From Pedobacter cryoconitis (GTDB taxonomy: Bacteria; Bacteroidota; Bacteroidia; Sphingobacteriales; Sphingobacteriaceae), in contig NZ_JACHCC010000010.1 in assembly GCF_014207135.1 (NCBI RefSeq), forward strand, positions 228,442 through 292,441: DNA of 64,000 nt, in the 5' to 3' direction. The first letter of the stretch is position 1; each line of letters begins with the position of its first letter. A program made the position numbers and the translations under genes. The notes below the pieces were generated by a model. The model saw only the letters and a program-made list of their open reading frames with translations. It was not told where the DNA came from and made no database searches. Positions 8,479 to 17,692 of the stretch are shown in pieces.

Positions 8479-9491
8479 TGGATAACCAATTCACAATCAA
8501 TCATGATTTTCTGATAAGGGAAAACAGTTTCCTTCTGATCGATCAGCTGTAAAAGTAGTTTAATAGCCTGGTCACCTATTGATTCCGGGTTTTCTTCAAT
8601 AGAAGCAAAAGGTGGTTTGTCGAGGTAACTGATAAAAGGCATATTCCCGAAACCGATATAATCTGTATGGTCCAGGCCTGGATAATTATTTGAACGGAGG
8701 TATTTAATAGCATCAAATAAGATCTGTTCTTTAAAGGCTATCAGCGCAGTCGGGGGATGTGTTACATCATAGAAAAGAGTTTGAATTGCCTGATGGGTAT
8801 TCTGCTGGTCGAAATTGGTATAGGCGACAAGGCTGGCATCGAAAGGAACCTGGTTATCATTCAGGGCATTAATGTAGCCTTTAAACCTGTCATGTGTAAA
8901 ACTGATCATTTTCGGACCACCCAGATAGGCAATTCTCTGGTGTCCTTTTTTAATTAGCAATTCTGTTGCCTGATAACAACCCTGATAAGTATTACTTAAT
9001 ACTTTATGACAGCTTAAATTGAAACTTGGGTTTCTGCCATAATAAATAACTGGTAAACCCAGATTTTTGAATTTATCCAAATGATCAAAATTCTGGGTGT
9101 TTTTGGAGATGGCTATAATCAATCCGTCAACCCGGTTCTTCAGGAACATATTTGTGAGATCAATTTCTTTTTGCAGCTCATCGTATGACTGTCCGATAAT
9201 TACATTATAACCATGTTTACCTGCAAACTGTTCAATACCAAAAATACTCCTGGTGAAGTAATGGTCCATCAGGTCAGGCAAAATCACACCAATGGTGTAG
9301 GATTTCTGAACCTGTAGATTGAGTGCAGATTTATTGGGTGTGAAATGCAGTTCTGCTGCCAGTTGTTTTACACGTTTCCTGGTGTCATCATTGATTGTAG
9401 GATAATCATTGAGCGCTTTGGAAACTGTGGATATAGAAATATTCAGTTTTTGCGCCAGAAACTTCAGGGTGACAGGTGTTTTTGTACTCAT
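8475..9491 (-). CDS. LacI family transcriptional regulator (uronate genes)
   Basis: A 338-residue protein with an N-terminal LacI helix-turn-helix (VTLKFLAQKLNISISTVSKAL, first 30 residues), a hinge region containing HFTPNKSALNLQ, and a periplasmic-binding-protein-like effector domain. It is divergent from uxuA, and the 218-bp gap holds two CAAACGTTTG operators. Its control of uxuA-uxaC is therefore well supported. The inducer is probably a uronate or a pathway intermediate; this is inference. Confidence 0.92.
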   Translation of the reverse strand: MSTKTPVTLKFLAQKLNISISTVSKALNDYPTINDDTRKRVKQLAAELHFTPNKSALNLQVQKSYTIGVILPDLMDHYFTRSIFGIEQFAGKHGYNVIIGQSYDELQKEIDLTNMFLKNRVDGLIIAISKNTQNFDHLDKFKNLGLPVIYYGRNPSFNLSCHKVLSNTYQGCYQATELLIKKGHQRIAYLGGPKMISFTHDRFKGYINALNDNQVPFDASLVAYTNFDQQNTHQAIQTLFYDVTHPPTALIAFKEQILFDAIKYLRSNNYPGLDHTDYIGFGNMPFISYLDKPPFASIEENPESIGDQAIKLLLQLIDQKETVFPYQKIMIDCELVIH

Positions 9492-9576
9492 TATTCTTGA
9501 TCAGGCTAAATATAAAGAAAATAAATTATTTTTATAAGGGATGTGGTAGGCTAAGGGGATAGCTGGATCCTGATTG

Positions 9577-9594
9577 ATTTCAAACGTTTGAAAT
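9577..9594. promoter_or_regulatory. LacI-type operator 1
   Basis: ATTTCAAACGTTTGAAAT is a perfect 18-bp palindrome with the central CG typical of LacI/GalR sites. It lies 116 bp upstream of the uxuA start codon, between divergent genes. Confidence 0.8.
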
Positions 9595-9601
9595 GATGTA
9601 C

Positions 9602-9611
9602 CAAACGTTTG
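9602..9611. promoter_or_regulatory. LacI-type operator 2
   Basis: CAAACGTTTG repeats the 10-bp core of operator 1. The two centres are 21 bp apart, two helical turns, so two dimers would sit on the same face of the DNA. Confidence 0.75.
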
Positions 9612-9709
9612 ATAAATAATTTTTATCTTTTTAGTTATAATATAGTTGCATCCCTTTCTAAATTGCAGGGGTATATGTTGATGTTTTTTATTTTTTCGGG
9701 GATTACAAA

Positions 9710-10915
9710 ATGAAGATAGCGAGCGAATCTGTTATATATAAAATGATCCAGACGATGCGCTGGTTTGGTCCGGGTGATCCTGTAAGTTTAGCGGATATCC
9801 GTCAGGCTGGCTGCAGTGGTGTGGTCAGCGCATTGCATCATGTGCCAAATGGTATGATCTGGACAATGGAAGAGATCAGGAAACATCAGTCTCTCATTGA
9901 AGAAGCAGGGATGACATGGGATGTGGTAGAAAGTCTGCCTGTGCATGAGGCAATCAAAACCCAATCTGGAAACTATAAAATCTATATTGCAAATTATAAG
10001 GAATCACTAAGAAATCTTGCGGCTTGCGGTGTAAAAATAGTTACTTATAATTTTATGCCGGTTTTAGACTGGACAAGGACTAATCTGGCTTTCGAGTTAC
10101 CTAACGGAGCTAAAGCACTGAAATTTGAAAAAGCTGCGATCTGTGCTTTTGATGTTTTTATTCTGAAAAGGCCCCGTGCAGCAGCAAGTTATTCGGAGGA
10201 AGAAATAAGACGCGGAAAATCATGGTTTGAAAGTGCTGATGAAGCAGCGAAAATCTTATTGCAGCGGAATATCATTGCAGGACTGCCAGGTAGTGAAGAG
10301 AGTTTTACCCTGGAACAGTTTCAACATGCACTGGATCAGTATGAAGGAATAGATGAAGATAAACTGAGTAACCATCTGATTCAGTTTTTAACTGAAATTA
10401 TAGAGACGGCTAATGCACTGGGAATTAAAATGGTTATCCACCCTGATGACCCTCCGTATCCGATTTTTGGCTTGCCACGTGTAGTGAGTACTGCCAGTCA
10501 GCTGAGAAAGTTATTTCAGGCTGTTCCATCTTTGAATAATGGTTTATGCTTCTGTACTGGATCATTAGGTGTCCGTACTGATAATAATCTGAAAGAAATG
10601 ATCAGGGAATTTGCGGAACGGATTCATTTTATCCATCTGCGGAGCACTAAAAGAAATGCTGTGGGTGATTTTTATGAGGATAATCATTTAGAGGGGGATG
10701 CAGATATGTTTAACGTGGTGAAGGAGATTTTCCTGCAACAGCAGAAGTATAAAGTATGCATTCCCATGCGTCCTGACCATGGTCATCAATTACTGGATGA
10801 TTTAAGAAAAAAGACCAACCCCGGCTATTCAGCAATTGGTCGTTTAAAGGGTTTGGCAGAGTTGCGCGGACTGGAGTTTGGAATTTTAAATGAATACTTG
10901 CTGAATCAAAAATAA
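9710..10915 (+). CDS. uxuA: Mannonate dehydratase
   Basis: A 401-residue TIM-barrel enzyme that dehydrates D-mannonate to 2-keto-3-deoxygluconate in the hexuronate pathway. The N-terminal block MRWFGPGDPVSLADIRQAGC, followed by GVVSALHHVPNG, is diagnostic for UxuA. Further on, VIHPDDPPYPIFGLPR, the CTGSLGVR segment and IHFIHLRSTKR carry the metal-binding His, Cys and His residues expected of the family, and MRPDHGHQLLDD lies near the C-terminus. Length is normal. It is the first gene after the twin LacI operators and is followed after 40 bp by uxaC. Confidence 0.96.
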   Translation: MKIASESVIYKMIQTMRWFGPGDPVSLADIRQAGCSGVVSALHHVPNGMIWTMEEIRKHQSLIEEAGMTWDVVESLPVHEAIKTQSGNYKIYIANYKESLRNLAACGVKIVTYNFMPVLDWTRTNLAFELPNGAKALKFEKAAICAFDVFILKRPRAAASYSEEEIRRGKSWFESADEAAKILLQRNIIAGLPGSEESFTLEQFQHALDQYEGIDEDKLSNHLIQFLTEIIETANALGIKMVIHPDDPPYPIFGLPRVVSTASQLRKLFQAVPSLNNGLCFCTGSLGVRTDNNLKEMIREFAERIHFIHLRSTKRNAVGDFYEDNHLEGDADMFNVVKEIFLQQQKYKVCIPMRPDHGHQLLDDLRKKTNPGYSAIGRLKGLAELRGLEFGILNEYLLNQK

Positions 10916-10955
10916 TATCTCTTTTAGAGGGGTAATAAACAGAAAATGAGCTAAT

Positions 10956-12374
10956 ATGACTGAAGGTAATATCATTACTGAGAATTTTTTATTGACAAAC
11001 AAAAAGGCTGTATCACTTTATCATGGTTATGCCAAAGACTTACCAGTGATAGACTTTCACAACCATTTATCTCCTTTACTGATTGCTGAGGATAGGAAAT
11101 TTGAGAATCTGACTGATATCTGGTTAAAAGGGGACCATTATAAATGGAGGGCCATGCGGGCCATGGGGATTGATGAAGAGTTGATTACTGGTAAAGCAGG
11201 TGATGCTGAAAAGTTTAAAGCCTGGGCCGGAGTTGTTCCTTCTACTTTAAGAAATCCCTTGTTTCACTGGACCCATATGGAACTTAAAAATCCATTTGGT
11301 ATTGAAACTTATTTGAACACTGGTTCGGCAGAAAAGATTTATCAGCGCGGAAATGAACTACTTCTCCAGGATGAGTTTTCAGCCCGCTCACTTTTGAGAA
11401 ATTTCAATGTAGAAATGCTGAGTACAACGGATGATCCTTGTGATGCTTTAAATCATCATCAGCAATTGGCTCAGGAAGGTTTCGAAATAAAGGTAAAACC
11501 AACATTCAGACCAGATAAAGTTTTAATGATTACAAGTCCCGGTTCGTTTAAGTCTTATCTTAAACTTTTGGGAGATAAAGCAGGAATAGAGATTACAGAT
11601 ATAGACTCACTGCTGGAAGCCTTAAAAAGAAGAGTTGATTTTTTTGCTGCGCATCAATGTTCAATTGCAGATCACGGAATCAGTGTTTTACCCGGACAAT
11701 TTGCTTTAAGTGCAAAGCTGGTGCAGGAATTTAAAGTATTCTTAAAATCAGACCAGGCCTTGTTTTCCAATCCTGATGCTTTTGCTGGTTTTGTATTGAC
11801 TGAACTTTGTAAAATGTATCATGAAAAGGGCTGGGTGCAGCAATTTCATCTGGGGGCTATCAGAAATAACAATAAAAAGATGTTTCATGAGTTAGGTGCG
11901 GATGCTGGATTTGATTCGATCGGTGACTATAGGCATGCCGGAAATCTGAATGCATTTTTAAGTCAGTTGAATAAGACTGATCAATTGGCAAAAACGATAG
12001 TTTATAATCTGAATCCTTCAGATTTTGAAATGATCGCAACGACAATAGGTAACTTTGCAGACGGAAGGGTAAAGGGCAAAATGCAACTGGGTTCTGGCTG
12101 GTGGTTTTTAGATCAGAAGGATGGAATAGAACGACAACTGAATGCGCTTTCGAATATGGGGATAGTCGGTACTTTTGTAGGTATGCTGACGGATTCACGA
12201 AGTTTCTTATCGTATTCGCGCCATGAATATTTCAGAAGGATACTATGCAATCTTTTTGGTTCAGATATGGATCAGGGGCTTTTACCTGATGATGAGCAAT
12301 GGGTAGGCCAGGTCATCCAGGATATTTGTTATTATAATGCTAAAAACTATTTTGGATTAAATCAGGGTGTTTAA
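10956..12374 (+). CDS. uxaC: Uronate (glucuronate/galacturonate) isomerase
   Basis: A 472-residue amidohydrolase-superfamily enzyme that interconverts D-glucuronate and D-fructuronate. The metal-binding HxH is seen in VIDFHNHLSP (His35, His37). Other family landmarks are FHWTHMELKNPFGI, STTDDPCDAL, QFHLGAIRNNN and the C-terminal YSRHEYFRRILCNLFG. Length matches the family. It forms an operon with uxuA and takes the product of the nearby inositol oxygenase. Its stop overlaps the convergent second LacI gene by 4 bp. Confidence 0.96.
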   Translation: MTEGNIITENFLLTNKKAVSLYHGYAKDLPVIDFHNHLSPLLIAEDRKFENLTDIWLKGDHYKWRAMRAMGIDEELITGKAGDAEKFKAWAGVVPSTLRNPLFHWTHMELKNPFGIETYLNTGSAEKIYQRGNELLLQDEFSARSLLRNFNVEMLSTTDDPCDALNHHQQLAQEGFEIKVKPTFRPDKVLMITSPGSFKSYLKLLGDKAGIEITDIDSLLEALKRRVDFFAAHQCSIADHGISVLPGQFALSAKLVQEFKVFLKSDQALFSNPDAFAGFVLTELCKMYHEKGWVQQFHLGAIRNNNKKMFHELGADAGFDSIGDYRHAGNLNAFLSQLNKTDQLAKTIVYNLNPSDFEMIATTIGNFADGRVKGKMQLGSGWWFLDQKDGIERQLNALSNMGIVGTFVGMLTDSRSFLSYSRHEYFRRILCNLFGSDMDQGLLPDDEQWVGQVIQDICYYNAKNYFGLNQGV

Positions 12375-13390
12375 TTGGTTTTTTGGCCGGAAGAGGCCCT
12401 GATAACAAGGTTAGAAGGAATGACTGTCACCTCGTTCAGTACCTGGTTCCGTTTTGATCCCATTGAACTGATCAGAAGTTTTGCCGCTGTCTGACCAATC
12501 TGGAATGCGGGCTGGGAAACAGTGGTTAAAGATGGGTTTAAAATTCCGGCTGATGGATTGTTGGAATAGCTGACGAGCTTTAGCTCTCCGGGTATAGTTA
12601 AACCTAGTTTTTCACTGGCGATATAGACAGGTAAAGTCAGTTTGTCGACAAGGGAGATTATGCCGTCAGGTCTGTTTTCTGATTTTAACAGGTTGTAAAT
12701 CTGGGTATAGCTGTTGTCATCTTCCCTGCAAAACAAAATATTGTCTTTACCGGCAGGTATGTTGTTGTCCTGGAGTGCTTTTATGTAACCTGCAATCCGT
12801 TGTTTACTGATGATCAGGTTATCGGAAATGGTACACAGGTTTATTTGTTTACAGCCACTATCCAGCAGATGCTGTGTAGCCTGGTAACAACTTTCAAAAT
12901 CGTTGGTGACTACCTTGGGAACTTCTACCTGTTCCATCATTCTGTCGAAAAAAATTACTGGTATGTTTTCTGGTGCAAATTTGGTGATATGGTCTGCGAC
13001 AGTTGTTTCTTTGGTAACTGAGATCAATAAACCATCTATTCTTCCTTTTCTGATATATTCCAGTATTTCTTTTTCTCTGTTGTAGTCTTCATGTGTTAAA
13101 TAGATAAGTACATGATATCCGGCTGTTTTAGCAACTGATTCTATTCCGTTAATAACCAGGGCAAAGAAATGATCCGCTACCTCAGGCAGTACCACGCCTA
13201 TAGTCTCGCTTTTCCCGGTCCTTAAACTCCTGGCATAGGCGTTAGGGGTGTAATGAAGTGCTGTTGCCAGTTCTCTTACTTTTTGTTTGGTGGGTTCACT
13301 GATTTCATAACTGTCCCGAAGTGCTTTTGAAACGGTTGTAACAGATAAATTTAGTTTGTCCGCCAGGATTCTGAGGGTAACATTCTCCAT
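12371..13390 (-). CDS. LacI family transcriptional regulator (inositol genes)
   Basis: A 339-residue LacI/GalR regulator. The start is set at the ATG at 13390, giving MENVTLRILADKLNLSVTTVSKAL with the helix-turn-helix at the very N-terminus. The longer in-frame start at 13471 would add 27 residues with no family match. The effector domain follows the hinge (YTPNAYARSLRTG). It is divergent from the myo-inositol oxygenase gene, so control of the oxygenase and symporter is likely. Short palindromes with central TA or CG (13402-13409 and 13426-13433) are weak operator candidates. Confidence 0.9.
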   Translation of the reverse strand: MENVTLRILADKLNLSVTTVSKALRDSYEISEPTKQKVRELATALHYTPNAYARSLRTGKSETIGVVLPEVADHFFALVINGIESVAKTAGYHVLIYLTHEDYNREKEILEYIRKGRIDGLLISVTKETTVADHITKFAPENIPVIFFDRMMEQVEVPKVVTNDFESCYQATQHLLDSGCKQINLCTISDNLIISKQRIAGYIKALQDNNIPAGKDNILFCREDDNSYTQIYNLLKSENRPDGIISLVDKLTLPVYIASEKLGLTIPGELKLVSYSNNPSAGILNPSLTTVSQPAFQIGQTAAKLLISSMGSKRNQVLNEVTVIPSNLVIRASSGQKTN

Positions 13391-13401
13391 GAGTACTTTA
13401 T

Positions 13402-13433
13402 CGTTAACGTAAATAATTACAGGGAAACCGGTT
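13402..13433. promoter_or_regulatory. Possible operator pair between lacI and the inositol oxygenase gene
   Basis: CGTTAACG (13402-13409) and AACCGGTT (13426-13433) are two perfect 8-bp palindromes 24 bp apart in the divergent promoter region. They differ from each other and from the CAAACGTTTG sites, so the assignment is tentative. Confidence 0.25.
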
Positions 13434-13527
13434 GAATTGAAGATACAAATCTTAATCTTTATATAAGGCAATTGTCTTCGTCTTTATTGAATATTAGTGT
13501 TTGTTTTAATGTAACTGGAAATTTAAC

Positions 13528-14409
13528 ATGGAAAAAGTAACTAAATCAGATAAATTGAATCCATTGGATTCGCTTGATCAGTGGGAAGATGCACTGTTGT
13601 CCCGTTATCCTGATCCCAATTCAATTTCCCAGGATAAAGCTGCGGATGCATTCAGAGATTATGAAAAAACTGAAAAAGCAGCGGTAAAGGAGTTCTACAG
13701 ATTACAGCATATCAATCAGACTTATGATTTTGTTCAGCAGAAAAGAGCTGAATATTTGAAGTTTAACAGGATGGAAATGTCTGTATGGGAGGCTTTTGAG
13801 TTTTTAAACCAACTGGTTGATGATTCTGATCCGGATACTGATCTCGACCAGTTGCAACACTTATTACAAACCAGCGAAGCTATCCGGGCCGCAGGGCATC
13901 CTGACTGGATGGTGCTGACCGGACTTTTTCATGATATGGGAAAAGTACTCTGTTTATTTGGGGAGCCTCAATGGGCGGTAGTAGGAGATAGTTATCCGGT
14001 CGGTTGTGCCTATTCGGATAAAATTGTTTTCCCTGAGTTTTTTGCCGGGAATGCAGATTCGACTAATCCTTTATACAATACAAAATATGGGATATATGAG
14101 CCTGGTTGTGGTCTGGATAAGGTGACAATGACCTGGGGACATGATGAATATGTTTATAATCTGTTAAAAGATTATCTGCCTGAACAGGGATTGTATATGT
14201 TACGTTATCATTCTTTTTATCCTCAGCACCGTGAAAATGCCTATGCGCATCTGATGAATGCACACGATAAAGAAATGTTCAAATGGGTAAACCTGTTTAA
14301 TCCTTTTGATTTGTACTCTAAAAGTGCGGTAGCCCCTGACTGGAAAGTACTCAGGCCTTATTATGAGGATCTGGTTGCCAAATATCTGCCCGCGAAACTG
14401 TGGTTCTGA
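13528..14409 (+). CDS. Myo-inositol oxygenase
   Basis: A 293-residue HD-domain diiron enzyme that cleaves myo-inositol with O2 to D-glucuronate. All six iron ligands of the animal enzyme can be placed: His111 (LQHLLQTSE), His135-Asp136 (LFHDMGK), His205 (WGHDEYVY), His228 (RYHSFYP) and Asp261 (NPFDLYS). Other conserved stretches are FNRMEMSVWEAFEFLNQLVD and GEPQWAVVGDSYPVGC. Length matches eukaryotic MIOX. This enzyme is common in eukaryotes and rarer in bacteria. The genes beside it (symporter, uxaC, uxuA) support a catabolic role. Confidence 0.95.
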   Translation: MEKVTKSDKLNPLDSLDQWEDALLSRYPDPNSISQDKAADAFRDYEKTEKAAVKEFYRLQHINQTYDFVQQKRAEYLKFNRMEMSVWEAFEFLNQLVDDSDPDTDLDQLQHLLQTSEAIRAAGHPDWMVLTGLFHDMGKVLCLFGEPQWAVVGDSYPVGCAYSDKIVFPEFFAGNADSTNPLYNTKYGIYEPGCGLDKVTMTWGHDEYVYNLLKDYLPEQGLYMLRYHSFYPQHRENAYAHLMNAHDKEMFKWVNLFNPFDLYSKSAVAPDWKVLRPYYEDLVAKYLPAKLWF

Positions 14410-14504
14410 TAAACCTGTTCGATTTTTCTTTTTGATTTATTACATTTACCTTGATACAGGGGTAAATGTAATAAACCCTAAATATTCCATCTAATACTAA
14501 GCTA

Positions 14505-16190
14505 ATGAATTCAACACTCTCAGCGGGAGGGATAGGCGTCTTTGTGATTTATTTTGTCGTTGTCGCTTTATATGGTTACTACGTTTACAATAAGAAAAAT
14601 AAAAATCAGACGAATGATTCGAAGAGTTTCTTTCTGGCCGAAGGTTCTTTAACCTGGTGGGCCATAGGGGCTTCAATTATTGCTTCCAATATTTCGGCCG
14701 AACAATTTATCGGGATGAGTGGAGAAGGGTTCTTTGCCGGTATTGCAGTTTCTGTTTATGAATGGCTGGGTGCAGCTGTGTTAATCATTGTGGCCATCTT
14801 CTTTATGCCGGTATATATTAAGAATAAAATCTATACCATGCCGCAGTTTCTGAAGACCCGCTATAATGGGAGTGTAGCGCTGATTATGAGCGTTTTCTGG
14901 ATTTTTCTGTACGTCTTTATCAATCTGACTTCAATTTTATATTTAGGTGCGCTGGCGATTAATGGTTTAATAGGAGGCGATTATTTTCATGTGGTCATGG
15001 TCTGTCTGGCTGTCTTTGCGATCCTGATTACACTGGGTGGAATGCGGGTTATCGGTTATACTGATGTGATCCAGGTGGGGGTATTGATTATTGGTGGTCT
15101 GGCGACAACTTATATGGCGCTCACGATTGTTGGTGAGAAATTTGGTTTGGGCAGTGATGCTATTGCCGGTTTTAATGTCTTGTTAAAGGAGGCGCCTGAG
15201 CATTTTCATCTGATGTTCGCCAAACCAAAAGCCGGGGCTTCACAAATGGATATCAATAAGTATCTTATTCTGCCTGCGGTGGGGATGTATGCAGCTGGTC
15301 AGTGGATCAGTAACCTGAATTACTGGGGCTGTAATCAGTATATCACGCAACGCGCATTAGGGGCAGATTTGCAGACTGCACGCACGGGTATATTATTTGC
15401 CAGTCTGCTTAAGATATTGATGCCGGTTATTGTCATGCTGCCGGGTATTGTCGCTTATGTTTTATTTAAAAGCGGACATATACAACTGTCAGGAGGGAAA
15501 GATAATGCGTATTCGGCTATTCTTGGTCTTTTGTCACCGGAATTAAAAGGGCTGGCTGCTGCGGCTTTAACTGCAGCTATCGTGGCTTCTCTTGCGGGCA
15601 AGTGTAATAGTATTTCGACAATTTTTACCCTGGATATCTATAAAAAACACATTAATACTGTATCCAGTGAAAAAAGAATGGTCTGGACAGGAAGGATAAC
15701 AATAGTGATTGCCATGGTGGTTGCAGTGCTTTTTACCTGGAATGACTTATTGGGTATCGGGCGCGCAGGAGGGTATACTTTTGTTCAGAAGTATACCAGT
15801 TATATCAGTCCCGGTGTTTTTGCTACTTTCATTTTAGGGATGTTCTGGAAACGTACCAATAGTCTGGCGGCTTTTACAGGAATTATATTTGGATTTTTAA
15901 TTTCGGTGTTCTTTAATGAGTTTGCAGTGAAGGTGTTCGGCCCGGAGACATTTTTATATACAGCCTTTCCAAATATGGACGGGAAATATGAAATTCCGTT
16001 TTTTATCTGTCTGAGCTGGTCATTCCTGATTACAGTACTGGTTATGGTCTGTACGAGTATTTTAGGTCCGAAAATTAATCCTAAAGCTTTTGAGCTGGAC
16101 GCTGAGATGTTCAGGTTAAAGCCTTCTTCAATAGTGATGATTGTAGCTACAATGTTATTACTGATTGCAATTTATGCGAGGTTCTGGTAA
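14505..16190 (+). CDS. Sodium/solute symporter (SSS family), probable inositol or sugar uptake
   Basis: A 561-residue membrane protein with about 14 hydrophobic segments. The N-terminal region FFLAEGSLTWWAIGASIIASNISAEQFIGMSG matches sodium/sugar symporters of the SglT/SMCT group, and ALTAAIVASLAGKCNSISTIFTLDIY carries the helix-8 sodium-site region. It starts 95 bp after the inositol oxygenase gene on the same strand and is probably co-regulated. Myo-inositol or glucuronate as substrate is inferred from the neighbours; the sequence alone does not settle it. Confidence 0.88.
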   Translation: MNSTLSAGGIGVFVIYFVVVALYGYYVYNKKNKNQTNDSKSFFLAEGSLTWWAIGASIIASNISAEQFIGMSGEGFFAGIAVSVYEWLGAAVLIIVAIFFMPVYIKNKIYTMPQFLKTRYNGSVALIMSVFWIFLYVFINLTSILYLGALAINGLIGGDYFHVVMVCLAVFAILITLGGMRVIGYTDVIQVGVLIIGGLATTYMALTIVGEKFGLGSDAIAGFNVLLKEAPEHFHLMFAKPKAGASQMDINKYLILPAVGMYAAGQWISNLNYWGCNQYITQRALGADLQTARTGILFASLLKILMPVIVMLPGIVAYVLFKSGHIQLSGGKDNAYSAILGLLSPELKGLAAAALTAAIVASLAGKCNSISTIFTLDIYKKHINTVSSEKRMVWTGRITIVIAMVVAVLFTWNDLLGIGRAGGYTFVQKYTSYISPGVFATFILGMFWKRTNSLAAFTGIIFGFLISVFFNEFAVKVFGPETFLYTAFPNMDGKYEIPFFICLSWSFLITVLVMVCTSILGPKINPKAFELDAEMFRLKPSSIVMIVATMLLLIAIYARFW

Positions 16191-16205
16191 AGAACAGGCT
16201 GGCTG

Positions 16206-16736
16206 TTAGTGTGGTTTCAGGTTTAGGAGGAAACGGGTAGTTAAAGCTACAGTCTCAACAGGACTTAATGTATTTGTATCAAGGATCAGGTTTGCATTTT
16301 CAGCATGATCAAATGTATCATTCAGACCAGTCAGGTTATGTATTTTGTCTGCATGTGTATCTGGGAGCATTGCTTTCCGGTAAAGCCCTTTTGTATCCCT
16401 CCGAATCAGTGTATTCAGATCACATTTCAGCCAGATTAATAAAGCTCCGTACCTGAGTTTGAGTTTGTCCCTGCCTTCCTGGTAAGGGTTAATTGCTGCT
16501 ATGAAAATGAAATCATAATCTTTTGAAACGGACCAGGCAAAAGCACCCAGGCGGGAGATGTTCTCCAGACGGTCGGCTTTACTGAAACCAAGATCTTTAC
16601 AAAGAGTCTGACGATACACATCGCCATCGATGAGTTTTATTTTTAAGTTGTGCTTGTTTCCCCAGTCCAGTAAAGAATTGGATAGTGTGGTTTTGCCAGC
16701 ACCTGATAAACCTGTAAACTGAATGATATGGCCCAT
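16206..16736 (-). CDS. cysC: Adenylyl-sulfate (APS) kinase
   Basis: A 176-residue P-loop kinase that phosphorylates APS to PAPS, the sulfate donor of sulfotransferases. The Walker A motif is GLSGAGKT (residues 9-16). IKLIDGDVYRQTLCKDLGFSKADR and the APS kinase signature KGLYRKA are both present. It is slightly short but complete. It is the last gene of a four-gene operon, joined to the preceding dioxygenase by a TAATG junction. No ATP sulfurylase is in the window. Location beside a sulfotransferase suggests a dedicated PAPS supply. Confidence 0.9.
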   Translation of the reverse strand: MGHIIQFTGLSGAGKTTLSNSLLDWGNKHNLKIKLIDGDVYRQTLCKDLGFSKADRLENISRLGAFAWSVSKDYDFIFIAAINPYQEGRDKLKLRYGALLIWLKCDLNTLIRRDTKGLYRKAMLPDTHADKIHNLTGLNDTFDHAENANLILDTNTLSPVETVALTTRFLLNLKPH

Positions 16737-17692
16737 TATAATTTGGAGAAACTTAGGTATTGAACAAATCTCGGCAGCGAAGAGTTATTGGCACTGGCTG
16801 CATGAGGAAGGGTATGACGCCAGACTATAATATCACCTTTTTTACCTGGAACGGGTATACGCTGTGCGGTCTCACGCATTGCCAGATGTGCATCTTGGAG
16901 GGTTTCAAATGATTTAATCCAATCGTCAAACTGATGATGAAAACCTGGGACCAAAGTAAAGGGGCCTCTGTCTTCAGGGACATCGTCAAGATAAATCAAT
17001 CCCTGTATATAATATTCTTTACCCTTACTCAGGTCTATATCCCAATGGAGAATATTGTCTTTGAATTTCCATGTTGTTGTTTCTGGTGGATTAAAGCTTA
17101 ACTTCTCGGTGTTAGGTATGATTTGTTGAGTATCATATAGTTCTGAAAATAGCTGGTGTACCTTTGGATGCCTTCTGATCAGTTCCATGCGGGGTTCCTG
17201 ATAAACTTGCAGCATTAGTCCCTGGCGATCGGGATGATTAGTATACCAGCTAGAAGGGTCGGAAAGATCTATGTTTAAATGGGTGCATATTAATGTCCTG
17301 ACATCATCGCAAAGGGTATGATCAATCAGATCGCTTACTTTCAGATAACCTTGTTCTTCCCAGAATTGTAACCGTGCTGGATTAATTATAGCGGGACCTT
17401 TATGTGTATCTTCTGTGCCTGAGTTTTGCTGGTCAAGCCAGTTGTTAAACTGGGTTATGTTATGGTCCAGAAAATCTTTTCCTTTAAGGTCTGTTATCCA
17501 TTCTTTGAAATGATTGAGATCTCTGCATTCCGCATATATAAAATTATAAATTTCAAACTTTCCAAGACCTAAAAAGCTTAGCCAGATATTTTCTGTATGA
17601 TCATAGTCTGCAGCCAGGGCAGGAACGGAGATTCCGTATTTCCGATTATAGTGGACCTCATAAAAGACAGGAAGGAAAGCGCAATTTATCAT
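16736..17692 (-). CDS. PhyH-type Fe(II)/2-oxoglutarate dioxygenase with extra N-terminal domain
   Basis: A 318-residue protein. The C-terminal two thirds has the double-stranded beta-helix of the phytanoyl-CoA dioxygenase family: the iron ligands are His216-x-Asp218 (LHWDID) and His297 (TLPHAAS), and Arg308 (LPRFVQYLSF) would bind 2-oxoglutarate. GPFTLVPGFHHQFDDW is the typical lid segment. The first 100 residues or so are not part of the core and match nothing I recognise. It is third in the operon, with TAATG overlaps on both sides. Hydroxylation of a small molecule, lipid or protein-bound residue is likely; the substrate is unknown. Confidence 0.82.
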   Translation of the reverse strand: MINCAFLPVFYEVHYNRKYGISVPALAADYDHTENIWLSFLGLGKFEIYNFIYAECRDLNHFKEWITDLKGKDFLDHNITQFNNWLDQQNSGTEDTHKGPAIINPARLQFWEEQGYLKVSDLIDHTLCDDVRTLICTHLNIDLSDPSSWYTNHPDRQGLMLQVYQEPRMELIRRHPKVHQLFSELYDTQQIIPNTEKLSFNPPETTTWKFKDNILHWDIDLSKGKEYYIQGLIYLDDVPEDRGPFTLVPGFHHQFDDWIKSFETLQDAHLAMRETAQRIPVPGKKGDIIVWRHTLPHAASANNSSLPRFVQYLSFSKL

